DNA of 64,000 nucleotides from contig CM042688.1 of NCBI GenBank assembly GCA_023614405.1, forward strand, positions 375,459,331 to 375,523,330, given 5' to 3'. Every line of letters starts with the position of its first letter. The stretch's first letter is position 1. Position numbers and translations under genes: made by a program. This stretch comes from Avena insularis (taxonomy: Eukaryota > Streptophyta > Magnoliopsida > Poales > Poaceae). Below the pieces are notes generated by a model. The model ran no database searches, was not told where the DNA came from, and saw nothing but the letters and a program-made list of their open reading frames with translations. Shown here in pieces: positions 32,379-43,519 of the stretch.

Positions 32379-34055
32379 CAGAACAAGTTGAGGAACCCAT
32401 GGCAATAGAAGAACCACAACCACGAAGGTCGGCGAGGCTCCGCGGAGCACAGGAATTATTATTGTTAGACAATGATGAGCCTGCGACCTATGCAGAAGTG
32501 ATGGTGGACCCAGACTCTGAGAAATGGCTAATTACCATGAGATCCAAGATAGAGTCCATGGGAGAAAATCAAGTTTGGAACTTGGTTGACCTGCCTGATG
32601 GTTTTTAAGCCATCGAGTGCAAATGGATTTGTAAGAAGAAGATTGATATGGATGGAAATGTTCACATCCATAAAGCTCGACTTGTTGCAAAAGGTTTTCG
32701 ACAAGTTCAAGGAGTTGACTACGATGAGACTTTCTCGCCCATAGCGATTCTTAAATCTATACGGATCATTCTAGCCATTGTTGCATATTTCGACTATGAG
32801 ATATGGCAGATGGACGTCAAGACGGCTTACTTAAATGGAATCCTTATTGAGGACATGTATATGATGCATCCCGAAGGTTTTGTCGATCCAAACAATGCTG
32901 GAAAGGTATGCAAACTTCAAAAGTCTATTTATGGGCTAAAGCAAGCATCTCGGAGTTGGAACATTCGATTTTATGAAGTTGTAAAGGAGTTTGGCTTCAT
33001 CAAAAACGAACAAGAACCTTGTGTGTATAAGAAAGAAAGTGGGAAATCGCTTGTATTTCTAATCTTATATGTCGATGACATATTACTGATTGGAAATGAC
33101 ATTCCTATGCTCGAGTCTGTTAAGACCTCATTGAAAAATAGTTTTTCTATGAAGGACTTAGGAGAAGCGGCATATATTCTGGGTATCAAGATAGAGATAG
33201 ATCAAGGAGGCTAATTGGATTAAGCCAGAGTACATACATTGACAAAGTGTTTAAACGGTTCAGCATGGAAGAGGCTAAGAAGGGGTTCTTACCCATGTCT
33301 CACGGCATTAAGCTCAGCAAGACTCCGTGTCCTTCGACCACTTATGAGCGAGAGCGCATCAGTAGGGTTCCATATGCTTCAGCTATTGGATCCATCATGT
33401 ATGCAATGACATGTACTCGCCCAGAAGTTTCCTATGCTCTAAGTGTTACAAGCAAATACCAGGTTGATCCAGGTGAAAGCCACTAGACAGCGGTAAAGAA
33501 TATCCTTAAGTACTTGAGAAGGACTAAGGATATGTTCCTAGTTTATGGAAGTGAGGATGAACTCAGTGTAAAGGGTTACATAGATGCGAGTTACCTTAAC
33601 GACTTAGATGACTCCAAATCGCAATCAGGTTATGTTTTTGTCATGAATGGTGGTGTTGTGAGCTGGAAAAGTGCAATCAAGATACAGTGGCCTCCTCTTC
33701 AACATGAGCTAAATATATTGCCACCTCGGAGGCTGCAAAGGAAGCTGTTTGGATTAGGAATTTCCTGATCGCTCTTGGTGTGGTTAAGGGCGCGTCCAAT
33801 CCCTTGGACATTTATTGTGACAACAATGGTGCTATTGCACAAGCCAAGGAACCTAGATAGCACCAGAAGGACAAACATATTCGCATGTGTTACCATTAGA
33901 TTCATGAGTTCATTAATAATGGTAGTGTCATGTTATGCAAAATACATACGGACTCAAATGTTGCTGATCCCTTTACAAAGCCACTCCCGCAGCCTGCGCA
34001 TGAAGCGCACACAAGAGCAACAGGTATTAGATACTATCAAGATTGACTCTAGTGC
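32379..34055 (+). pseudogene. pol: Copia H reverse transcriptase and RNase H
   Basis: RT linker words RRSARLRG and DPDSEKWLITMRSKIESM lead to a TAA at 32606-32608. RT then runs 32609-33212 (AIECKWICKKK, GVDYDETFSPIA, EIWQMDVKTAYLNG, YGLKQASRSWN) with box YVDD (LYVDDILLIGND, about 33067-33100). A frameshift near 33210 leads to KVFKRFSMEEAKKGFLP and a TAG at 33484-33486. RNase H is degraded: YIDASYLNDLDDSKSQSGYV, then frame changes and stops through IYCDNNGAIAQAKEPR and NVADPFTKPLPQ (about 33955-33990). Confidence 0.8.
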
Positions 34056-34066
34056 AAGTGGGAGAC
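34056..34066 (+). other. Polypurine tract of Copia H
   Basis: AAGTGGGAGAC lies directly before the LTR start TGAAGGAAATATGCCC. The same tract precedes element G's 3' LTR. Confidence 0.85.
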
Positions 34067-35343
34067 TGAAGGAAATATGCCCTAGAGGCAATCATAGGGA
34101 TGATTCTATTTCATATGTATCCATGAATTATTATAATGTTCCTTGAATACCCATATATCAGGCAACTTGTATTTATTGGCAATTATGTGAATTGTTTGTG
34201 AAACTCTTTACTTGTATGGTTATCTAATAGTTGTCCCTAGTCAGAGTTCATGTAAGGACACACATGAATATTAGACTAGCACATCGATTGGTTGATGATT
34301 ATGTTTCACAAGTCATAGACATGGAGATGTCAAACCAATGATGTGGACACATGTTATGAACATGGCGTTGGACTGAACCAACTTGAGACTGGTAATTATA
34401 CTTGCAGCTCTCTCTACACATGGTATAAGTTTTTTCCTCAGACTTGAGATTATCGCATGTACTTGAGATGTGGATCGGCCTACTTTGGGGCTATCAAACA
34501 CTGCTCTGTAACTAGGTAGTTATAAAGGTAGCTTTCGAGTTTGTCCTGATACATTATACAAGGCATTGGTCAATCAAGATGGGATTTGCCCCTCTCTTCT
34601 CGAGAGAGATATCTCTGGGGCCCTCGAGTGATCAGATCTAGAAATGCATGGCCATGCTACATACGGTTAAGAGTTAACCTAGTAAAGGGATTCTGAATCA
34701 CAGTATCGAGAAAGAGAGGTCATCTTGGAGCTAGACCAAATATCGTAGGGCAAAGGGAAAGACATATACCCAACCTTGTGATGGTTCGTCTGAATGATCT
34801 TTATATGCGTTTAGGAGTTGGCACATCTTGCTAGAGGCCATACCAACTATTGACGGAGTAAGTGTACTTGTGTCATGTCTATATGTGTATGAACCTATAG
34901 GGTCACACACTTTAGGGGCTAGAAGCCTAATGAGAATTGGATCCGAATTAGACCAGACTTAGGCTACTAATGGGCTGCTAATGTAGAAGCCCACCAGGGA
35001 TGCCTATATAAGAGAGAGTGAGGCGAGCTGAATAGGGTTGAGCATTCCACCCAGCCGTCACTCCTCTCACGCCTGTGTTGCACGGGCAGACCTAGCAGTC
35101 TGCCGTGTGACGCTCCACTTCGGACGTGTGGATACCTCGGATGTGCTGCAGCTGTAGCACTTGTACGAGCCACGCAAAGGGGGTTGCTCGTGGGACGAGG
35201 ACGAGGAGGAGACATAGAACATCTACACTACCCCGACGTGCTTCATCCAGTTCCGCAACTGCACGTCTAGTGGTAATCTCGATTTCTGGTTGACGCGGTA
35301 ATTTTTTTTATTTATGCTAATGTAGCCTACCCGTAACCCTACA
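34067..35343 (+). repeat. 3' LTR of Copia H
   Basis: It is 1277 bp, starting TGAAGGAAATATGCCCTAGA (usual family start TGTTGG) and ending GTAACCCTACA. The TATA box is near 35005-35012. Similarity to the partial 5' LTR is high. The sequence after it starts CTTTG, the candidate target duplication, whose left copy is lost. Confidence 0.85.
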
Positions 35344-37078
35344 CTTTGGCCAGAAGTTAAGATATGTTTAGATTAGATAAACCGTATTTAGGTTTGTAAC
35401 GTGTACAAGAAAATAAAAAATAATATTGCGGAAGTTATTACTTTTCGCGCAAGTATCGTTTCCTAGTGACTCTGATGCCTTTGCGTGTTTTTATTCTTCC
35501 AATACTATCTTTGTTTTTTGTGTGTTTACTTTTTTATTGTAATATGTACAAAAAAATATAGAAAATATCTATTACGAAATTCATTACTGCCTCGTGCGAG
35601 TAACACTTCTTATTGATTCTGATGTGTATTGACTTTCGCTAACATAGGAGACGTACAAAGGCTAAACAAAGTAGATTTTACAGAGTTCAAGGTAGTCGCG
35701 TCAAACTATTTGTTGTCTATAATTACATAGGTGTATGTTTCCCTTTAATTTTTACACTTGTACTTTCGTGTGTTTTGGTTCTTAATTGTAGGTGTCTACG
35801 ATACTTTACGCATACGATCGTGCGATGATAATATCTCCACTGCCTGGCGCAGAGAGGGATCTAGCGATTCTACTCTTTGGTTTGAGTAGGAGACTTCGCT
35901 TCGTGAGTCGTGTCGTGGATACTAGACGCGTGCTAACCTGTCTCTTATGTTTGGACGTACACGGCCATGCACTCGCAAAAACAGCTCTTACAATGTCCGT
36001 GATTTTATGTGGTAGAACTCTAAAAGTTTAGTCCCACCTCGACAACTTAGAGCAGTTTCAGCCACCTAATAAACCCAGCAGTGAGAGTTCGGTCAGCCAG
36101 GTTTGAGGCTTTCCTTAAGAACTCTAGTCCCTATGGGAAGGCCTCATATATGGTTTTTAATCTTGCATGACTATATTTACTTAGTGCAATAAAAGTTGCT
36201 GAGGCATACACTTGGTCAACAACTTATTTTTCATCGACCTATTATTTAACGTTTTGTCTGACAGACACGTCCAGGGGACGCAAAGAGAAGTCTAGTTCTT
36301 ATGAAATAAGTAAAAACTTGATGTTTAACTTATCTTCTCTAAACCTCATTTAACACATGTGTTGAATAATCCTTAGCACATGATCACACCATCTAAACAA
36401 GATCAAATACATTTGTAACTTACCTTATTATATCTTATCTTACACATTCATTCTACCAACACTTGTAAGTGACAAGAGTCATGCAGCAAGTAAAACATCC
36501 AAGTACATAAATCAAACTCTGATCTATCTAAATCTCGACTTATCTATTATTCTATGTCCAACATTTTTATCTTAATTAATCATTACAAGGATGAGATACG
36601 TACTTAATACCAAGTCTTAAGTAATATATTGAACTTAATCTTAGTGGGTACACTTGGATCAACAAGTATCCATTCCAAAGCCTTATCAAGTTTACCATTG
36701 CCAATACCACCTTATCACCATCAATTCACTTTGGGAGTTGATGATGCTATACCTTGACTATATCCAGATTCAACCATAGATCCTAGTTCATGTCAGGCCA
36801 GACAACACCTGAACTTTTGTACCTCAAGATAGTACCAACTTTAGCTGGGAAAACTTATTACTTTAACTACACTCTAGATGAAGCAGATCTTGTTGACAAC
36901 TCATTAGTCTTGGGACAATGAGTAGCCAAACCCATACAAGCCACTCATCCAAGTATTTACATCCAAGTCACTTGAGCAACCTATGACTATTCCTTGAAAT
37001 CTATTCACGAGGTTATCTCATGTATCCAATTTTTTGACGAATATAATTCCTACTTAATATTGAGGGGAATTAAGTGGA
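35344..37078. other. Anonymous DNA, possibly the 3' end of element F's internal region
   Basis: No gene or domain recognised. Two diverged copies of a block (around 35396-35500 and 35540-35650) share words like ATGTACAA, TATTACG and GATTCTGATG, roughly 145 bp apart. The last ~45 bp (GACGAATATAATTCC, TTGAGGGGAATTAAGTGG) resemble the sequence before a Tekay 3' LTR, so part of this stretch may be the tail of element F. Confidence 0.35.
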
Positions 37079-38597
37079 TGTAACACTCTATTCCAAACTA
37101 GGGCATATACCTGATATGCCATGGTACTTTATAGAGTAAATCAACTCTATGTTCCCATGCATAGTTAATGACTCATCTCTATCCACCAATCATAGACATG
37201 ATTCTATGGTTAAAAGACAATATCTTGTCTATCTGATAAACCCTAGAACTCAGGTGATGATGTGATCCTTACCTCACACACTTGTATTGTAATTGTATTC
37301 TTCTTACACTAAACTCTAGTGTTAAGATGATAGGAATGTGTTTCTAGACATCTAGGTGAAACCTAAACCTTGTCCTATGGTTAACCGTACCAAGGGAGAC
37401 AAAGCAATGACTTGGGTAAAACACAGAAAGATTACCTTATGATTCTCATCATAAGAATATATACAAAACTCACTCCCATTTGTCAGTAGTGAATCTATTA
37501 AAATCACTTATCAAATTCTTTATAAGTATCTTAACTCAAATTTGAGTGACACAAGATCTTATGGAGTACTTTTAAAACACAAAGGAATCCATTTAAGATT
37601 TCTCTCAAATGGAAAACCCTAGTGGTTATTATGCATTATAATGTCAAGAAATGATTGTAGAATTCCTTTATAAATATTCAAGGAATATATAAAGCAAAAT
37701 TTAGAGACCAAGAGAATTCCAAGTGTTCAAAATCTTCATTTTGAACAAGGCATTCATTTGAAGGTTTAAATATTCTTTTCTTACATAAAAATATTCCTAT
37801 TGGCAAATTCCATTTGAAATGGTGAAGTGATATTTGAAAATCACATATTGTTATGTGAGAAATAATTAACTTAAAACCATTATCCCAAGAAAAGTTAATA
37901 CAATACCTTTAACTAAATTCAATGTACCAATCCATGAGAACATTTTGACCTCTCAAAATATTTCTTATGATCAAATTATTTTGGAGTGATTAAGGAATAT
38001 GAAATACCATATATTGATATGTGGAAAAAATATAATCCAAAAATCACTTTCTCAAGTATTTTCAAAAATGACCAAATACCTCTTTGTCCTACTCATAATA
38101 ATTCAAGTAGTTGAATTATCCAAACACATTTGACATTTGAGCAACTCAAAGAATCATGCCTCGATGAGACTAGATCATATACATTGCTAATTAAGTTTTC
38201 ACTTATTAAGATGGAGGCATACAATTATCAATTGAATTTGCAAATTAAGTTTTCACTTGAGATGCAAATCAGCCCACACATCCAATTCAGCCCAAGGCCC
38301 ATCTAGTGACAAATTTCACTTGTCATGATCCAAAAATAAAGCTTTCATAATGACACCTAGGAATCTTAGCTCCTAAATAATTTATCCCCTAAGGAACTTG
38401 GCCACCAAGGTATCACATGAGAGCTTGGCACCTAGTATCTTAGTTATCCATGCAATTGATGAGTAACCACTTGAGGTGTCATCCTACCATGAAGGGGGAC
38501 GAATCTGCACAAAGCCAAACTACAATGATGGTTGCATAGTTATTAAAGCATGAGTCACCCATTCAAAATGGTGAGGTGTCACCATCCTATGCATCCT

Positions 38598-38608
38598 AGG
38601 ACACTATA
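38598..38608 (+). promoter_or_regulatory. TATA box of LTR F
   Basis: ACTATAAATAG is followed by a leader (CACAATTCACCATGCTAGC, GGAGGAGGAGGAGC) about 1.5 kb into the LTR. It is on the plus strand, consistent with the LTR orientation. Confidence 0.5.
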
Positions 38609-40562
38609 AATAGCCATGGACCCAAGATCCCAAGCCTCACAATTCACCATGCTAGCTTGGACCAAAACACACACTCACTTTATAGAGACCTTGAGGGATC
38701 AAGGGAGTAAGATCTTGAGGAAAAACTCAAGAACACAGAGAAAAAGGAGGAGGAGGAGCTACAGATCTTCACCAAGCAAACTTAAAAATTTACAAAGGTT
38801 ATAATCTAGTATCTAGGATCAAATAGTAGTAGATTAGTGGGTAGAGAGTACTTAGTGAGGGGTGAGGAGAGTGGTTTTCACAGGTTATAAAGAAAATATG
38901 GACATCAACAAAAATTTATGCAGAAATACATCTTCCTATCATCTACACATCACCTAGTCACCCAAATTCATTTTTAGATCATTTATTTGATCTAGATACC
39001 ATCCTTTACAACTAGATGCTCTTGTGCTCATAAAGAATACCAAGCACATCAAGAACACATCTAAGAACACCAAGAACTTCAATAATACACTCAAGAATTT
39101 AAAACATAACAACTATAATCAATCTAGAAATATCTCTTTAGATCATTCAAGAACATATAAAATTACTAGAAATCAATCCATCAATAAGTCTAATTAATCT
39201 AGACTATATTATACACATCTGAATGATTCTGTGATAATCAAGAACACAAAATCATAAGGTCTAAAGTGCATAATAACCATGCATTGTTAACTATAACCTA
39301 CAAAATATGTGGAATTTGATGAAACTAAACCCATTTGCATTATGTTAAACAGATCCAACAACTTGAATAAAATCAACTGAAAATGTTTTGAAACTCAAAT
39401 GATCATGCCTTGATGAATCCACATCAAGAACATGGTTAATCAAGCTCTTCACCTAATTGAGATTAAGACCTAAAAACTTGAAATAAATAATATTCAAGTG
39501 ATAAACACTTAAAAAACTTATTAACATAGATAAACATAAATATAAGTGATATTCAAATTTCTATAAATGTTTGGAAAAGAAATATTAAAATTTAAAATAA
39601 TAATTTAATATATTAAAAGACAATAAAAATAATTTCAAATTCAATTCTTTATTACTTAAAAGTTCTAAAAAACTAAAACCAATTTATCTACACTCAGATA
39701 ATACACAATTGAGTTAGATAAAAGAATGATAATGAAATAGTCACAAAGGAGATATTTCTTCAAAAGTTACTCCTTTTGCTAAAAATAAAGAAAGTTAAAA
39801 AAAATAACTATTTCCATATAACCTTAAAACCGCTTAAAAGAATGCTTAAGAAAGAATTCCTTACTAGTTAGAAATAAGCATGCCAAACCTTGTTATAACA
39901 TTGAGCTTTAAAAGAATTAATTAATGATTAAACTCTATTTATTGAGTGAAGTAAACTTAAACCTAAAACCAAATCCTTAAAAAACACCCAACCAATGCTA
40001 AGACAAAACGTAAACAACAACAACATGGATTCAATATCGAGGGATTAAAACGCTTGCATTTCATATACTATGAATCTCAGCATATTGGCATCTTTAAACA
40101 TTAGTCCTTATCAGACCGATGATGCTACACTTCCATTTGGATCATATGATGGTAGAAGATGTTGATTGCACGACCTGCAATCATGAGGCAAGTTTATTCT
40201 TGCATAAATATTAAAGACAAAGCTTGCGTACCATTTGCAAGTGCAATCATGCATGTCCTTTGAATTATTTTACAAAAACTCTATCACTTGCTTTAAAAGA
40301 AAAATACCATTTTATAAATAAAATAAAATGTGAAATAGTGCGCAATGGAATCATGGTTGGAATACATGGTTGGGAAGCCGTGTGGTGAAGATTCCACTAT
40401 ATCGGAAAAATTAGAACTTAACAACAAATATAGTCAGTGATTCAAAGCGTCATATAAACCGTGCTAACCACATACCCTAGAATGGGAAAGGCAAGTCAGG
40501 TAGAGCTTCTTCCTTCCGTTTGTCCTCGTATAGTTAGTGGGGTTGTAATTCAGTGCGCGAAA

Positions 40563-40662
40563 TGACAATGGGTGAGAGCCCGTAACGTCACTATCATGTG
40601 CTTTAGGATAACTGACAATGGGTGAGAGCCCGTAACGTCATTATCATGTGCTTTAGGATAAC
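40563..40662 (+). repeat. 50 bp tandem duplication in LTR F
   Basis: Two adjacent 50 bp units (40563-40612 and 40613-40662) begin TGACAATGGGTGAGAGCCC and differ at one base. Confidence 0.95.
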
Positions 40663-41467
40663 GACTGGGTATATTTGAAGGACGGGTAATTGGGCGTAGG
40701 TCTCGCGACCAAAACTCGTTACAAAGGATGAAAAGCGGGGCCATGAAGAGGCTAGTGATTGGCTAGTTTTTAGCCTGGACCTCAGACCAAGGAAGTCTGA
40801 ACGAACATATGAAGGCGTGCATGATCCGGTTGTGTAACAAGGCTAAAAGCATTTATGGATAAAGTAGCACATCTCTTGAGAGTGTACAAATGTGTCATGA
40901 TACTCCCTGTTCTGGGAAAGAACTAAGATCACAATGTGGAATGGAACTCCATGAAGTTCTCACAACCCGTGAAGACTGACAAACATAGAAATTTTATAAA
41001 CTAAAACTTAACTTTTTTCTAAAAACCCGATTTCGAAAAACCGCACAAGCCTAGAATATCTGATCCACAGCTATAGATAGTGCTTCAAACAACCATATAT
41101 ATAGGACTTGCTGAGTACCTCCATACTCATCCGTACTTCCTCACCCTTACTTAGGCTCAAATCACTGATGGGACTACAAACGTGGTACTAGAAGAGCTGG
41201 AAAGGTATCTACGGAAAGTCGACATTAGTTCAACGGATTCAAAGGACTCAACACTTCAACATAGTTGAGATCCAACTCCCCAAGATAGGAACCATACCAA
41301 TAACAGTTGCTAATGGGGAAAATAGACAACCTATTGTTATTGAGATCGGGCTAGAGGTAGATATAGTGATAGACTAGACTACACATTGCTTCTTCTGGAT
41401 TTTGGTTTGAATAAGAACTTTCCTGACGAGCTCATTGTGTCATGGGAGTTTCGAGGATCTTTTATGA

Positions 41468-41533
41468 AGATCTATGATATGAATAATATAGTTATACCTT
41501 AGATCTATGATATGAATAATATAGTTATACCTT
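41468..41533 (+). repeat. 33 bp perfect tandem duplication in LTR F
   Basis: Units 41468-41500 and 41501-41533 are identical and begin AGATCTATGATATGAATAAT. LTR B has no such duplication at the equivalent place. Confidence 0.95.
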
Positions 41534-41614
41534 GGACCTATGATGTTTCTGTTGTACTACTCTGTTGGGTGTAATATTCGTGAAATGGTGTTTCGTGAGT
41601 GTTATGCCAAAGAC

Positions 41615-41950
41615 TTTTCTTTTTTGGCGCTTCATGTGTGATTTTTTTTATTTTGAGATGTGTGATTTTATTTTAATAAAGATGTGAGATTTTTTTGAAG
41701 GGTATATGTGTGATTTAATGTATAACCATAATAGCTTGGTTTTGGCGCGGCGGCACGCCGCACCACTGCTGTTGTCGTTTGGTGCAAATGCATTTGCACG
41801 GGTTATGCGAGTATGCCATCTAATCCAGCTAGTTTTAACTAAAGTGTCCTATAGTGTGATGCTCTACTTTGTCTGATTCATGGATATTATATGAGCTGAT
41901 CGGTTGTTGCATGTTAGCAAGCTGCATTCATTTAGCTCGGTGCCCACGTG
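41615..41950. other. Short anonymous spacer with palindromes
   Basis: No gene. It includes a GC hairpin (GCGGCG-gca-CGCCGC, 41747-41761) and a perfect 18 bp palindrome GTGCAAATGCATTTGCAC (41782-41799). It separates the truncated end of LTR F from the tandem-duplicated block. Confidence 0.5.
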
Positions 41951-42627
41951 GCTGCGCGGGTGTGATTAATTCAATGCATAGCTGTATTGACATGCATGCC
42001 TCGTGTCAGAATGGTAGACGCATATAAATGGATGTATGAAGTGAGCGTTTTTAGTCCCAATTTACATATCAGTTGTCATTGATGCAGGAGAGCATGCATG
42101 TGGCTCATTAAGGTCGATGTAGTGTGTGGCAGCTGAGTACAGAGATGCACGAGAGATGAGTGCACTGTGGATAAATGGCATTACTTTTTTTCTTTGCATG
42201 ATGGCGCTCGGCCTGTCACGGGCCTATATAAACAGCTCACCTTCTTGTAGTGACAGGGCATCCCGCATATTGTTTCGCTCTAGGTAGCCACCAACTCTCG
42301 AGTTTTCTTGCGGGAAGAAGTGTTCAATGGCTGGCCAGCTCGTGGAGTTCTTAGCGCCGGAGCTGTTTGTTGAGGGGAGCATGGTCCAATTATGGTCATT
42401 GGATGCAATGTATCTACCAGCCAGGCGGCCCGTAAATATCTGGAGGCTCGTTTTGTTAACCACCGTGTCCTCCGGCTAAGGATGGGCACGAATAATGTTT
42501 ACATTTTTGGTCATCTTTGGAACCAAGAGGATGCATTCGATCTGCACGGCAATGTGGCATGGGTGGGCAACACACTGTTGTGTTGCCCCAAGGTGGATCC
42601 AGACTTGTTGCAGTTTGATGGACCGTC
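41951..42627 (+). pseudogene. Y1: promoter-bearing gene fragment
   Basis: A TATA box (CCTATATAAAC, 42223-42233) is followed about 100 bases later by an ATG at 42327 opening a 50-residue frame (MAGQLVEFLAPELFVEG, MVQLWSLDAMYLPARRPVNI) to a TAA at 42477. A second frame continues as MGTNNVYIFGHLWNQEDAFD and NTLLCCPKVDPDLLQFDGPS up to the CRM LTR. The second part vaguely resembles the DUF4283-type domain of plant retroelement-related proteins; this is weak. Copy Y2 has the same TATA and start but an extra TAA. CRM integration cut the fragment at 42627. Confidence 0.4.
42224..42232 (+). promoter_or_regulatory. TATA box in Y1
   Basis: CTATATAAA in the context GGGCCTATATAAACAGCTCA. The same 20 bp context is conserved in Y2 at 52861-52880. 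Confidence 0.6.
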
Positions 42628-43506
42628 TGATGAGGACATCCCTACAGTTAGAACTACCCCAATTGCTACTGATGATGTTCCCGCTGCTGCAAAGAAAGAT
42701 CAATCCAATGAAATAAGGATTGGACCAATTACAAAAGCTCGTGTTAAGCTACTAGAATAACAGGTGAACTTGTTTCTTAATGAACCTGGTGTTTTAGTTA
42801 ATGAGAATTTTATACTACCTCAGTCTTCGAATTATTGTATGATCAGGTACTTGGGAGAAGAAGGCGTAGCACGGAGCGAGGAGCTAATGGAACATGGTGT
42901 GTTGATCAATTAAGAATGTGCGAGGAAGGAGAGGGAGGAAGCGCAAGGAGCTGTCCAAGACAAAGATCAACAAGTGGAGCAAGTTCTCTGACGCGGCAGA
43001 GAAAAGCACCAGTTTTCTGCCACAGCAGGCTGCCGCGACAGAGAAACCGATTGAAACTCTGCCACGGCAGATTCATGTGACCGAACCCTCTTTGGGTCGG
43101 TTTGTGTCATAGTTGGGTGGGACCAACTCGGATCCCACCTTAGGCCGCCGCCCCCAGACTCTTAAATAGATGGGGCGCCACACCAAGTTAGTTTTAGACC
43201 ATGTTAAAATTATTTCAGAGTTGTTTCTTTTATAGAACCTCTGGAATTACCCTGTGATCGAATTCTACCAATTGAAATTGAGTGTGATCTATTGTTCCAC
43301 TGGGAATTAGTAGATTGCAAATTACCGTTCATGGTCGAAGGCTGCGTGCGCAAGAGTGTGGTGTTGTGAATATCCTACAAGGTTCGAGAGCTGTTGCATT
43401 GGCATCAGGGATCGAGCGGGAGAGATCATAGCTACGCACTAGTTATCTATCATCCACCATCATCATTGACAAGTGCTTGCTGAGAAGATCGGGCCGCCCC
43501 ATATCA
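42628..43506 (+). repeat. 5' LTR of CRM element D
   Basis: It is 879 bp. Its first ~215 bp encode the C-terminal tail seen also in the 3' LTR (GPITKARVKLLE here, then a TAA). Further in are the CTGCCNCGGCA-type words and a TATA-like TTAAATAGA at about 43162. Counted by eye over the first 245 bp it differs from the 3' LTR at 14 positions (about 6%), so the insertion is not recent. Confidence 0.9.
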
Positions 43507-43509
43507 TCA

Positions 43510-43519
43510 TGGTATCAGA
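43510..43519 (+). other. Primer binding site of CRM element D
   Basis: TGGTATCAGA lies three bases after the LTR end. It matches the first ten bases of the tRNA-Met site and then diverges (TTTCC). Confidence 0.8.

Larger units (their letters stand above)
27999..35343 (+). mobile_element. Ty1/copia element H, 5' LTR truncated
   Basis: A partial 5' LTR, PBS, leader, gag, protease, integrase, RT, RNase H, polypurine tract and a full 1277 bp 3' LTR follow in order on the plus strand. Integrase before RT defines Ty1/copia. The polyprotein is related to that of element G but is a different family with a different LTR. The first ~575 bp of the 5' LTR are missing at the boundary with element C. At least eight stops and several frameshifts make it inactive. 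Confidence 0.85.
37079..41614 (+). repeat. Long Tekay-type LTR F, nearly complete
   Basis: It starts TGTAACACTCTATTCC after a purine-rich GAGGGGAATTAAGTGGA. A TATA box, ACTATAAATAG, is near 38598. The last 700 bp match, in opposite orientation, the U5 half of LTR B (GGAACTCCATGAAGTTCT at about 40944, GTTTCTGTTGTAC at about 41547). It stops about 45 bp short of the LTR end defined by B. At about 4.5 kb it is the same length class as B. It is AT-rich with no ORF above about 65 codons. The PBS and body expected after a 5' LTR are absent. Confidence 0.6.

Noticed and set aside
35792..36031. 79-codon plus-strand ORF
   Set aside because: No homology that I recognise, no neighbours in frame, anonymous AT-rich surroundings.
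41741..41800. GC hairpin as a Helitron 3' end
   Set aside because: A hairpin is present, but no CTRR terminus follows at the expected distance and no Helitron 5' end or Rep/helicase sequence was seen.
42392..42760. 122-codon ORF at Y1/CRM LTR as an intact CRM pol terminus
   Set aside because: Only the part after 42628 is CRM. Upstream residues do not match the pol C-terminus seen at 49300-49373, and CCGTC/CCGTT shows a real insertion boundary.
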